Assembly (NCBI GenBank): GCA_964605155.1
Contig: CAZSAK010000010.1
Span: 1-64,000, forward strand
Direction of reading: 5' to 3'
From: CAZSAK01 sp964605155
GTDB taxonomy: Bacteria > Pseudomonadota > Gammaproteobacteria > SZUA-140
DNA: 64,000 bases
Numbering within the stretch: the stretch's first letter is position 1; each line of letters starts with the position of its first letter. The notes under the pieces were generated by a model, which ran no database searches, was not told the origin of the DNA, and worked only from the letters and a program-made list of their open reading frames with translations. Made by a program: the position numbers and the translations under genes. Below are positions 45,668 through 54,370 of this stretch, piece by piece.

Positions 45668-47304
45668 TCAATTAACCAGGAACTGATAAGGGATCGTGTT
45701 GATCGCAATCTTGCGGTAACCCAGATAGTTTTCGATATACAGGATCGGGAATACATTGTATTCATCCGTTATGATGCTCGCCCTGGAGAGCAGTTGCGGG
45801 TTGATGTCACGCATTCTTGAAAATATCCGGCCCAGGTCGTCCCGCAGGTATACCGGCGTATCCCTGAAGGACAGGTTCAACCGCGGCCGGTAATCCCTGT
45901 TTCCTGCAACCAGATAAATGGCCGCCTTCTTGTCCGTATCAGTAAACTCATCATGAAACATGTACAGTTGCGGGAACCCGGTTACGAGCGTTTTTATCAT
46001 ATGATAATAGGCCGGCATGAGGGAGGGCAGGGTGAAGGTATTGAATACTGCTGCTCCATCGGGTTGTAGACAGTTTATCAGATCATGAAAAAAATTCTCG
46101 ACATCAGGTAGTCGGGGATACCATCACCTTGGAACAGATCAACAATGATTATGTGATAGGGACGGGGACATTGCTTAACGTAACTGCGTGCGTCCATCCG
46201 GAAAAGGTTCACCTGTGCAGGATCGAACCCGAAATAGTCACGGGCTGCGACAACGGCAACCGGGTTGATCTCGACGACGTCGACATCGATTCCGCTGGCC
46301 GCGAGTTTCATCGGCACGATACCGGCCGCAAGACCGAGTACCAGCATCGAGGTGTTCGCGGAACTGGAAGTATTGCTGAGTGCCATCATGGCATAGGTAT
46401 AGACATCCTGTGAAGTGCCATTTCCGTCGACCAGGTTTTGCAAGATGCCATCCTGGAAGTACATCCTCATCGGCATTTCAGGCCAGACGCCGGCGGTGGG
46501 ATTCCCTGATTGTCGTCTATCGATACTGAGAATCTTGGTGTTACCGAACAGTGATGTGTATTCCTGCTCGATCTGCCAGATGAAATTGTTATACGCAATG
46601 GCCTTGTTCTTGCTAAGGTAGGTGCCGGAAAATCCCAGCAGGCCTCCGCAAAGAACCAGACCGGCAAGCGAGACAAGCAACAGATTACGTTTTTCCCTGG
46701 TTCCGATGTTGCCCGATCTCAGCCCCGCAATCATCGATATCGTGGCGAGCGTGAGGCCAAGTATCAGGACAGATTTGAAGTTGGTGATATTGGGAATGAA
46801 GATAAAGGCCGTTATCCAGACACCGATAACGGATCCTGCGGTACTGATGAAGAAGACCATCCCCGAACCGCTGTCACCCCGTGTCAACTGACCTTCCCTG
46901 TACAATGTCCGCATGGCTATCAACAGGGGATTCATCGCGGAGATGGTGACAAGTGGAAGAAACAGCAGGATGATGCAGGCGATGAACGAACCTGTCACCA
47001 GGTTTATCCGGGCAAGCTGAAAGAATGTCCACGGATAGACGAGACAGGCAACCCCCAGGCTGAGTGCCGAAACCGCCGGCATCGATAAGAATGTGAGTTC
47101 GAGGCTCGTTGCCTTGTTGAACCGATGTGATAGTTTTCCGCCGAGAAAATAACCCAGCGCCAAAGAGATCAAGGTCAGTGACAGGATTCCCGTCCAGATA
47201 TAAAGGCTGACGCCAAAGTATGGCGTCATGATCCTTGACGCCAACAGTTCCAGGGCCAGTGTTGCAGCACCGGTAATAAAAATGACGACTATATATATCT
47301 TCAT
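45668..47304 (-). pseudogene. Membrane-fused spermidine-synthase-like protein, frameshifted
   Basis: The first frame (47304 down to 46078, 408 codons) has about eight membrane segments and then the start of a methyltransferase/spermidine-synthase fold: LVLGLAAGIVPMKLAASGIDVDVVEINPVAV and FRMDARSYVKQ. It stops after DYLMSRIFFMI. The protein continues in another frame (HDLINCLQPDGAAVFNTF, then MPAYYHMIKTL to 45668). The switch falls at a homopolymer of seven A on the + strand (46088-46094); one more base restores one frame of about 545 codons. Either a real broken gene or an indel error. Fused proteins of this kind are of unknown function; true polyamine synthesis is not implied. Confidence 0.75.
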
Positions 47305-47332
47305 GATGTAACAATCTCAGCTTGTGTTTTTT

Positions 47333-47935
47333 TTACAGTAAGGTTACCAGATAACTCCATATGTTATCGAGGATGTGAGGCTGTGCATCGGCTACGGGAT
47401 GAAGGCCGTCCGCCTGAAACATCGAGCTGTTGTCTGCAATGCCGTTGAGGAGAAACGGGACCAGTTCTACGTCATATTTCCGGGCCAAACGCTCGTAAGT
47501 GGCGGCGAATTGTTGCGTATATTGTCTGCCATAGTTGGGCGGTATGCGCATACCCACCAGCACCACATGCGCCTCATGGCTAAGGGATTGTTCGATGATC
47601 GAGGCAAGGTTAGTATACATGCTGTCAAGGGGCAGGCCCCGCAGGCCGTCGTTGGCCCCGAGTTCGACGATCACGATCTCCGGGTTATGCTGTTTGAGCA
47701 GCTTGTCAAAACGGGCCAGACCTCCCCGCGTGGTTTCACCGCTGATGCTGGCGTTAATCACCGTGTATGAATACCCCTTGTCGGCCAGGCGTTGTTCCAG
47801 CAGGTATACCCAGCCTCGTTTTTGATCGATACCATAGCTTGCGCTTAAACTGTCGCCCAAAACCATGATCACGGGCCTGGCGTTGGATACCGTTGGGATA
47901 GTCAACAACAGAATCAGCAGGAGTCGTCTTAGCAT
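47333..47935 (-). CDS. tesA: Periplasmic acyl-CoA thioesterase/lysophospholipase TesA
   Basis: SGNH-family hydrolase exported to the periplasm, acting on acyl-CoA, lysophospholipid and esters in E. coli. The 200 residues have a signal peptide 1-19 (cleavage after SNA), nucleophile Ser29 in VLGDSLSASYG, the Gly and Asn oxyanion blocks (ELGANDG), and the C-terminal DGLHP with catalytic Asp and His. The start codon overlaps that of the divergent ABC ATPase by two bases within CATG. The same tesA/ABC exporter pairing is present in E. coli (ybbA-ybbP). Confidence 0.95.
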   Translation of the reverse strand: MLRRLLLILLLTIPTVSNARPVIMVLGDSLSASYGIDQKRGWVYLLEQRLADKGYSYTVINASISGETTRGGLARFDKLLKQHNPEIVIVELGANDGLRGLPLDSMYTNLASIIEQSLSHEAHVVLVGMRIPPNYGRQYTQQFAATYERLARKYDVELVPFLLNGIADNSSMFQADGLHPVADAQPHILDNIWSYLVTLL

Positions 47936-48623
47936 GTCAGTGTCTTCACGTCAGCCGGTAATTGAAGTGACGGATCTGGACAAGAATGTCGCCAGTCCCG
48001 ATGGTGAGCTCGTCATCTTGCATGATATCAATCTTACCATTTTATCAGCCGAGGCAGTGGCGATCATCGGCGCTTCGGGATCGGGTAAATCCACCCTGCT
48101 TGGGCTGATGGCTGGACTGGATGTACCCACAAGTGGCAGCGTCATGATACAGGGCAGGGATCTGTTTGCCCTCAACGAGGATGGGCGGGCCGAGGTTCGC
48201 CGTAACATGATCGGTTTTGTATTCCAGTCTTTTCAGTTGCTGCCCAACCTGACGGCGCTGGAAAATGTCATGTTGCCCGTCGAACTGTCCGGTCAACAAC
48301 ATCGGGCGCGTGACACTGCCCGTGAATTTCTTGATCGTGTGGGACTTGCGTCGCGTCTGCAACACCATCCACGCCAGTTGTCAGGAGGCGAGCAGCAGCG
48401 CGTTGCCATCGCGCGCGCATTCGCGGCACAACCGGCGTTGCTGTTCGCCGACGAACCCACCGGTAACCTTGACCAGCGCACGGGTGACAGGATTATCGAT
48501 CTGCTGTTTGACATCAACCATGAGCGTGCTACCACACTGGTACTGGTGACGCATGATGAAGCGCTGTCTGCCCGTTGTAACCGGTCGTTGCATCTGGACG
48601 CGGGCCGGTTGCTGAAGGAGTAA
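47934..48623 (+). CDS. ABC transporter ATP-binding protein (YbbA-like)
   Basis: ATPase of 229 residues of the LolD/MacB class. Walker A GASGSGKST (46-54), Q-loop near FVFQSFQLLP, signature QLSGGEQQR, Walker B LLFADEPTGNLD and the H-loop in LVTHDEA are intact. I chose ATG 47934 with AGGAG 10 bases upstream; the longer frame to 47865 would lie within the tesA coding region. It is paired with the large permease 7 bases downstream. Confidence 0.93.
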   Translation: MSVSSRQPVIEVTDLDKNVASPDGELVILHDINLTILSAEAVAIIGASGSGKSTLLGLMAGLDVPTSGSVMIQGRDLFALNEDGRAEVRRNMIGFVFQSFQLLPNLTALENVMLPVELSGQQHRARDTAREFLDRVGLASRLQHHPRQLSGGEQQRVAIARAFAAQPALLFADEPTGNLDQRTGDRIIDLLFDINHERATTLVLVTHDEALSARCNRSLHLDAGRLLKE

Positions 48624-48630
48624 TGTATCC

Positions 48631-51126
48631 ATGAGCACCGTATTGCTTTCGTTACGGATGTTGTACCGTGACTGGCATTCAGGCGAGTTGCGCGTGCTGG
48701 CACTGGCCCTCATGCTTGCGGTCGCCAGTGTCACATCCGTGGGTTTTTTTACCGACCGTATACAACGCGCCCTGGAACAACAATCCAATGAACTGCTGGG
48801 TGGCGACATCGTAGTCAAGTCAAGCAACCGCGTATCGGACGCGGTAAAAGCCGTGGTCCGGTCCTTTGATGTGCGAAGCGCGCGGACCGTGGAGTTTCCA
48901 AGCATGGTCATTGCCGCTGACAAGAGCCACCTGGCCTCTTTAAAGGGTGTCAGTGAGTCATATCCCCTGCGCGGCGAGTTGCGTATCACCACCAGGATGT
49001 TTTCCACCGATGCCCCCGCTCAGGGCGTACCTACTCCCGGGACCGTATGGCTGGAGTCCCGTCTGCTCAATCAGCTTGGCATCAATGTGGGTGACCGGAT
49101 TACCCTGGGCGATGCTGAATTTGTCGTTTCGGCAATCATCACAAATGAGCCGGCAAGGGCAAGCGGCAGCCTGTTCAGCCTTGCACCCCGGGTCATGCTT
49201 AATATCCATGACCTGGAGAGGACCGGTCTGATTCAACCTGCGAGCAGGGTGCGATACAGGCAGTTGTTTGCAGGTGACATCGACACGATCACTCGGTTGC
49301 GCAAGGCGATCAGTAAACAGCTCCAGCCGGGTGAACGGCTTGAAGGCGTCGAAGATGCACAACCCGGGGTGCGCAGGGCGCTGGACCGGTCACAGCGTTT
49401 CCTGGGGCTGGCCGCACTGGTCAGCGTGCTGCTTGCCGGTGTTGCTGTGGCGACGTCGACACGGCGTTTTGTCGCCAGGCACCTCGACAGTTGCGCGATG
49501 ATGCGCTGTATGGGTGCTACACAATCTGAGATCCTGTTTACCTTTATGCTGCAACTGGCATGGCTGTGCCTGATCGCAGGTGTGACGGGTTGTCTGCTGG
49601 GTTATTTGTTGCAGTACGGCCTGGTTGCAATACTGGCCACGGTGATCGATATCGTACTGCCGCAGCCCTCTTACATCCCCATCATCATCGGTCTGCTCGT
49701 GGGGGTGGTGACCTTGTCGGGGTTCGCATTGCCCCCCTTGATGCATTTGAAACACGTGCCGCCGTTACGCGTTATTCGCCGTGAACTGGGAGACGTCCCG
49801 GCCCGCAGCGTAGTGACCTATCTAGTCGGGAGTATGGCATTGTTTGTCCTGATCCTGATACAGGCGCACGACATCAAACTCGGCGTCTATATGCTGGGTG
49901 GAGTGATCGCCGCGATGGGACTGTTCTATATCATGGCCGTTGCGGTGCTGCGGATTCTGCAACGGTTCAAGCATCACGGGGGTATCGTGTGGCGTTTCGG
50001 GGTAGGCAACATCACCAGACGCACCAGGGGCAGTATTCTCCAGGTGATGGCGTTCGGTCTCGGTATCATGGTGTTGTTGCTGCTGACGCTGGTACGCGAC
50101 GACCTGCTGCACGAGTGGGAAACAAACCTTCCGGAAGATGCGCCCAACCGTTTTTTGATCAATATACAACCCGACCAGCGCGTGGAGGTGGAAGACTTTT
50201 TTGTGCAACAGGGACTGCCAGCACCATCGCTGTTTCCCATGGTGCGCGGTCGCCTGACCGCCATCGACGGGCGAGCGTTATCGCTTGACAGTTATGAAGA
50301 CGACCGTGCCAGCCGGCTGGTGGCACGTGAGTTCAATCTGTCCTGGTCGACAGAGCTGCAGGAAGACAACATCATCAGTGCCGGGCAGTGGTGGCCGGAT
50401 CAATCAAATGGCAAAAAAATACTTTCGGTGGAAAAAGGACTTGCCGAAACACTCGGCATCGAGCTCGGCGACAATCTGACGTTCTCGATCGCGGATGACG
50501 ATTTCACTGCCCGGGTTACCAGCCTGCGTGAAGTCGACTGGGACAGCTTCCGGGTCAACTTTTTTGTGCTCGCGCCACCGGGCGTGCTGGATTCGTATCC
50601 GGCGACCTATATCACCAGCCTGTACCTGCCTGCAAGCAACGGGAATGTCCTCAACGAACTGGTCAAATCGTTTCCCAACATCACGGTGATCGATGTTGCT
50701 GCGGTAATGCGGCAGGTGAGGACCATCATCGAACGTGTGACGCTGGCAGTGGAGTACGTATTCGTGTTTACCCTGCTCGCAGGCGTGCTGGTGATGTATG
50801 CCGCCATCCACTCCACGCTCGATGAGCGAATCCAGGAGAGTGCGATACTGAGGACGCTGGGGGCGGACCGCAGCCTGTTGCTGAAGGGTACGATCACCGA
50901 GTTTGCTGGCCTCGGTCTGCTATCCGGGCTGGTTGCCGCATTCGCAGCGACCGTATCCGGTTATATCCTGGCACATTTTGTCTTTCACCTCGATTATGCG
51001 TTCGACGGCCGCCTGTGGCTGATTGGTATCATTCTAGGCACTGTGGGTGTATGCGCCGCTGGTTTGCTGGGGACCATGCAGGTTCTGCGACGTCCGCCCC
51101 TACAATCGCTCAGAGAGATGTTGTAA
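48631..51126 (+). CDS. FtsX-like ABC transporter permease (YbbP-like)
   Basis: The 831-residue inner-membrane protein has one N-terminal segment (about 20-40), a large periplasmic domain, then membrane blocks near 260-360, 390-440 and 470-490, a second periplasmic domain and three C-terminal segments near 700-830, typical of the ten-helix YbbP group. Phe/Gly patterns such as RTLGADRSLLLKGTITEFAGLGLLSG mark the FtsX domain. With the preceding ATPase it probably moves lipophilic or toxic envelope components; substrate unknown. GGAGTAATG precedes the start region. Confidence 0.92.
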   Translation: MSTVLLSLRMLYRDWHSGELRVLALALMLAVASVTSVGFFTDRIQRALEQQSNELLGGDIVVKSSNRVSDAVKAVVRSFDVRSARTVEFPSMVIAADKSHLASLKGVSESYPLRGELRITTRMFSTDAPAQGVPTPGTVWLESRLLNQLGINVGDRITLGDAEFVVSAIITNEPARASGSLFSLAPRVMLNIHDLERTGLIQPASRVRYRQLFAGDIDTITRLRKAISKQLQPGERLEGVEDAQPGVRRALDRSQRFLGLAALVSVLLAGVAVATSTRRFVARHLDSCAMMRCMGATQSEILFTFMLQLAWLCLIAGVTGCLLGYLLQYGLVAILATVIDIVLPQPSYIPIIIGLLVGVVTLSGFALPPLMHLKHVPPLRVIRRELGDVPARSVVTYLVGSMALFVLILIQAHDIKLGVYMLGGVIAAMGLFYIMAVAVLRILQRFKHHGGIVWRFGVGNITRRTRGSILQVMAFGLGIMVLLLLTLVRDDLLHEWETNLPEDAPNRFLINIQPDQRVEVEDFFVQQGLPAPSLFPMVRGRLTAIDGRALSLDSYEDDRASRLVAREFNLSWSTELQEDNIISAGQWWPDQSNGKKILSVEKGLAETLGIELGDNLTFSIADDDFTARVTSLREVDWDSFRVNFFVLAPPGVLDSYPATYITSLYLPASNGNVLNELVKSFPNITVIDVAAVMRQVRTIIERVTLAVEYVFVFTLLAGVLVMYAAIHSTLDERIQESAILRTLGADRSLLLKGTITEFAGLGLLSGLVAAFAATVSGYILAHFVFHLDYAFDGRLWLIGIILGTVGVCAAGLLGTMQVLRRPPLQSLREML

Positions 51127-51185
51127 ACGGATTTATTTGTAACGGACAGTTACGATACAATAGGAGTTGATAATTATAATCCGTT
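51126..51185 (+). repeat. Nested inverted repeats before the DLH-like gene
   Basis: AACGGATT (51126-51133) pairs with AATCCGTT (51178-51185), enclosing a smaller hairpin GTAAC-GGACA-GTTAC (51139-51153). No T-run follows. They fill the gap between the permease stop and the next ATG (51198), so they may shape the leader of that gene or the 3' end of the permease mRNA. Confidence 0.4.
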
Positions 51186-51197
51186 GAGGATAACCGG

Positions 51198-51989
51198 ATG
51201 CGTCGTTACCTGATCCCGATACTCCAATCCCTGACATTGGCACTGGCAATGGCCTTTACAGTACATAACGTCGGGGCGGCAACCATGAACGGTATTGCCG
51301 AAGGCAGCTTTATCGTCCTGAAGACGGATTACGGCACCACGTTCAGTGCCTATGCCGCAGGCGACCAGGATGCGGAAAACGGCATCCTGCTGGTGCATGA
51401 TAAATGGGGACTGGATGCGTATGTCATCCAGTGGGCTGACCGCTTTGCCGAACTGGGTTATCGCGTCCTGGCGGTTGACTTGTATGACGGCCGCCAAGTG
51501 AGTGATGACGAGATGGCGGATGAGGTGGTTACCCAGATCGATCCGGTATGGATAGAGGCCGATCTGAAAGGTGCGGTGAAATACCTCAAACTGAAACAGC
51601 GCAATGTTGTCATCATGGGATGGGGGATGGGGGGCGAGAATGCCCTGTCCGCGGCGCTGCAGATCCCGGACATCAATGCCCTTATCACATACTATGCAGA
51701 GCCCGTGGTCGACGACCAAAAGCTCGCCACGCTGAACGGTCCCATGCTGGCGATATTCGCGAAGCGTGATATCCGTGTCGATACACAGGAGATCCTGGCG
51801 TTGAAGGATTCGATGGCAGCTCTGGGTAAGGAGCTGTGGGTGATGGAAGCGGACGCGGATCGAGGTTTTGCCAATCCCCGTACCGGTGCATTTAATAAAA
51901 CAGCCATCGACAAGGCATGGATCACCACCAACGATTTTCTCTCCAAAGAGCTGGGTACACCGGCCGTTAAGACAACAGCATCACAATAA
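51198..51989 (+). CDS. Exported dienelactone-hydrolase-fold protein, catalytic residues lost
   Basis: An alpha/beta-hydrolase-fold protein of 263 residues with signal peptide about 1-28 (VHNVGA). The fold motifs are clear: LLVHDKWGLDAYVIQWADRF and RVLAVDLYDGR. But the nucleophile elbow reads GWGMGG where the family has a Cys (GxCxGG), and the usual His site reads DADRGFANP, Arg in place of His. The Asp of AKRDIRVD is kept. So it is probably not a dienelactone hydrolase and may bind rather than hydrolyse. It follows the permease by 71 bases and converges on the tautomerase gene. Confidence 0.8.
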   Translation: MRRYLIPILQSLTLALAMAFTVHNVGAATMNGIAEGSFIVLKTDYGTTFSAYAAGDQDAENGILLVHDKWGLDAYVIQWADRFAELGYRVLAVDLYDGRQVSDDEMADEVVTQIDPVWIEADLKGAVKYLKLKQRNVVIMGWGMGGENALSAALQIPDINALITYYAEPVVDDQKLATLNGPMLAIFAKRDIRVDTQEILALKDSMAALGKELWVMEADADRGFANPRTGAFNKTAIDKAWITTNDFLSKELGTPAVKTTASQ

Positions 51990-52033
51990 GGGCAAAACAT
52001 CGTGGTGTCCGCACCTGTATCAGGTTGTCTGTA

Positions 52034-52378
52034 TTAAAATGTTTTCTTGTTCCAGCCCCATAAATGCCGTTGTTCATTCGCAAACTCTATATATATACGA
52101 TCACCCGGGATCCCGAGTTCCCGTTCGACAAGGCCGGATAATGAATCGGAGAGCATGGGCGTGCTGCGCTCGGGCAACCCGATACTCTTGAGTTCCATAT
52201 AGGCGAGCGGACCGTCGTCGCCGGCGAAGATCATCGGTGCCCCGGTTTCGATGGCGACCATGACGTAGCGCTCGGGTTTGCCGAGCTGTTCCGCCACCGA
52301 CTTCGACAGGGCATGCATCAATTGTGTACGGGCCGCGGCTTCCGTGGTGACATTGGTCAGAAGTTTCAGGTAAGGCAT
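52034..52378 (-). CDS. MIF/phenylpyruvate tautomerase family protein
   Basis: A 114-residue member of the tautomerase superfamily whose fold resembles macrophage migration inhibitory factor. Starting at 52378 exposes Pro2 (MPYLKLLTNV), the catalytic base; an upstream start at 52423 would bury it and is rejected. AGGGGAA gives a good ribosome site. Typical stretches VAEQLGKPERYVMVAIE and DRIYIEFANE are present. Substrate unknown. It is convergent with the DLH-like gene and divergent from the ilv leader. Confidence 0.9.
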   Translation of the reverse strand: MPYLKLLTNVTTEAAARTQLMHALSKSVAEQLGKPERYVMVAIETGAPMIFAGDDGPLAYMELKSIGLPERSTPMLSDSLSGLVERELGIPGDRIYIEFANEQRHLWGWNKKTF

Positions 52379-52453
52379 GAATTTCCCCTGTGTTTTGGCT
52401 GCGGCGCATGGTCCGGTGAGCACGCCGCTGTAAAATCCGATGACAAAGAGTAT

Positions 52454-52489
52454 GTTACAACGTGTGTGTTCCCGGACAACTGTTGTAAC
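52454..52489. repeat. Inverted repeat upstream of the ilv leader
   Basis: GTTACAAC (52454-52461) and GTTGTAAC (52482-52489) form a perfect 8-bp dyad with 20 bases between. It lies about 35 bases before the ilv leader peptide and upstream of the tautomerase start, so it may be a regulator site for either gene. Confidence 0.4.
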
Positions 52490-52521
52490 GCTGAAAATGC
52501 GGGAATCGCGCCATAAACCGG

Positions 52522-52617
52522 ATGTTGCTTATTGTTTTTACTATCAATTTAGCTGATTTCTTATTACAATTATTTCAAGGTCACTGGTTAGCAGTCTGTG
52601 TGAATCGCCCGTCTTGA
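52522..52617 (+). CDS. ilv leader peptide
   Basis: A 31-codon reading frame starts at ATG 52522 and stops inside the terminator hairpin. Twelve of the 31 residues are Leu, Ile or Val, with clusters MLLIV and DFLLQL. Its stop codon lies in the stem of the terminator at 52608-52630, as required for attenuation by ribosome position. A small hairpin ACTG-GTTAG-CAGT (52583-52595) lies between. The ribosome site is weak (ACCGG). Peptide role is inferred. Confidence 0.6.
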   Translation: MLLIVFTINLADFLLQLFQGHWLAVCVNRPS

Positions 52618-52630
52618 CGGGTATTTTTTT
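52608..52630 (+). terminator. Attenuator before ilvB
   Basis: CCCGTC pairs with GACGGG and is followed by TATTTTTTT, an intrinsic terminator ending 23 bases before the ilvB GTG. Since no gene other than the leader peptide precedes it on this strand, its job is most likely to control entry into the ilv genes. Confidence 0.8.
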
Positions 52631-52653
52631 CGAGTTTAAAGGTACATATCGGC

Positions 52654-54366
52654 GTGAAACTCACCGGCGCGGAAATCCTGGTTCGCAGCCTTCAGGACGA
52701 GGGAGTCAAGCATGTGTTCGGCTATCCCGGCGGCGCTGTACTGCACATCTATGATGCGTTGTTCAAGCAGGATAAGGTCAGGCATATCCTGGTACGCCAC
52801 GAGCAGGGGGCCGCCCATGCGGCCGACGGCTATGCGCGTTCGACCGGGAAACCCGGTGTGGTACTGGTGACCTCGGGACCGGGTGTCACCAATGCGGTCA
52901 CCGGGATCGCCACGGCCTATATGGATTCCATCCCGATGGTGGTGATCACCGGCCAGGTACAGACGGCCGCGATCGGCAGCGATGCATTCCAGGAAGTGGA
53001 TTCGGTCGGTATCACGCGTCCCTGTGTCAAACATAATTTCCTGGTCAAGGACGTCAAGGATCTCGCGGAGACGATCAAAAAGGCGTTTTATCTAAGTAGC
53101 ACCGGCCGTCCCGGTCCGGTGGTTGTCGATGTCCCCAAGGACGTCACGGCGCAGACTGCCGAGTATCGTTATCCCGCCACGATAGAGATGCGCTCATACA
53201 AACCGGTCGTGATGGGACATCCCGGACAGATCAAGAAGGCCGTGGATCTGTTGCTGTCTGCACAGCGTCCCATGCTGTATACGGGGGGCGGCGTGATCCT
53301 CGGCAACGGCAGCGAATCGCTGATAGAAATGACGCAGCTGCTCGGTTACCCGATCACCAACACCCTGATGGGTCTCGGTTCCTATCCGCCCACCGATCCG
53401 CAGTTTCTCGGCATGCTGGGAATGCATGGCACCTACGAGGCCAATATGGCGATGCACGAATGCGATGTCCTGCTTGCAATCGGCGCTCGTTTTGATGATC
53501 GTGTGGTCGGCAAGGTGGATATGTTCTCGCCCTATTCGAAAAAGATTCATATCGACATCGATCCTTCATCGATCTCCAAGAGCGTACGTGTCGATATCCC
53601 GATAGTCGGTTCGGTGGACCCGGTCCTCAAGGAGATGATCAGGCTGATCAAGGCGAGCAAGAAAAAGCCCGGTAAGGAGCTATTAAAAGACTGGTGGGAC
53701 AAGATCAATCAATGGCGCGCCAGGGACTGCCTGAACTATGACCGCAACAGCGAGCTGATCAAACCCCAGTACGTGCTGGAGAAACTTCATGAGATCACCG
53801 GGGGTGACGCATTTGTCACCTCCGATGTCGGTCAGCATCAGATGTGGGCGGCGCAGTTCTACAAATTCAACAGGCCGCGCCAGTGGATCAATTCTGGTGG
53901 GCTGGGGACGATGGGATTCGGATTGCCGGCTGCGGTGGGTGTACAGTTCGCCCATCCCGATGCTACCGTTGCCTGTGTTACGGGCGAGGCGAGTATCCTG
54001 ATGTGCATTCAGGAACTGTCGACGTGCAAGCAGTACGGCCTGCCGCTCAAGATTATCAATCTCAATAATCGCTATATGGGCATGGTGCGTCAGTGGCAGG
54101 AGTTTTTCTACAAGGGCCGTTATTCCCACTCCTATATGGATGCCCTGCCGGATTTCGTCGAGCTGGCGAAAAGTTTTGGCCATGTCGGCATGTTGATTGA
54201 TAAACCGGGCGATGTTGAGGCCGCGCTCAAGGAGGCCTTCAACTTGAAAGACCGCCTCGTGTTCATGGATTTCATAACCGATCAATCAGAAAACGTCTAT
54301 CCGATGATCGAGGCCGGTAAAGGACATCACGAGATGCACCTGTCGCCCAACCGGGAGCTTGCCTGA
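52654..54366 (+). CDS. ilvB: Acetolactate synthase large subunit
   Basis: Thiamine diphosphate enzyme that makes acetolactate or acetohydroxybutyrate, the first shared step to valine, leucine and isoleucine. GTG start. The 570 residues show FGYPGGAVLHIYDAL, catalytic Glu50 in RHEQGAAHAADGYAR, the FAD-binding middle domain, and the C-terminal diphosphate-binding region. There the usual GDG or GEG reads GEA (VTGEASILMCIQEL), followed by INLNNRYMGMVRQWQ. Both ilvB and ilvI names are used for this subunit. ilvH follows 4 bases after the stop. Confidence 0.96.
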   Translation: MKLTGAEILVRSLQDEGVKHVFGYPGGAVLHIYDALFKQDKVRHILVRHEQGAAHAADGYARSTGKPGVVLVTSGPGVTNAVTGIATAYMDSIPMVVITGQVQTAAIGSDAFQEVDSVGITRPCVKHNFLVKDVKDLAETIKKAFYLSSTGRPGPVVVDVPKDVTAQTAEYRYPATIEMRSYKPVVMGHPGQIKKAVDLLLSAQRPMLYTGGGVILGNGSESLIEMTQLLGYPITNTLMGLGSYPPTDPQFLGMLGMHGTYEANMAMHECDVLLAIGARFDDRVVGKVDMFSPYSKKIHIDIDPSSISKSVRVDIPIVGSVDPVLKEMIRLIKASKKKPGKELLKDWWDKINQWRARDCLNYDRNSELIKPQYVLEKLHEITGGDAFVTSDVGQHQMWAAQFYKFNRPRQWINSGGLGTMGFGLPAAVGVQFAHPDATVACVTGEASILMCIQELSTCKQYGLPLKIINLNNRYMGMVRQWQEFFYKGRYSHSYMDALPDFVELAKSFGHVGMLIDKPGDVEAALKEAFNLKDRLVFMDFITDQSENVYPMIEAGKGHHEMHLSPNRELA

Positions 54367-54370
54367 CGCA

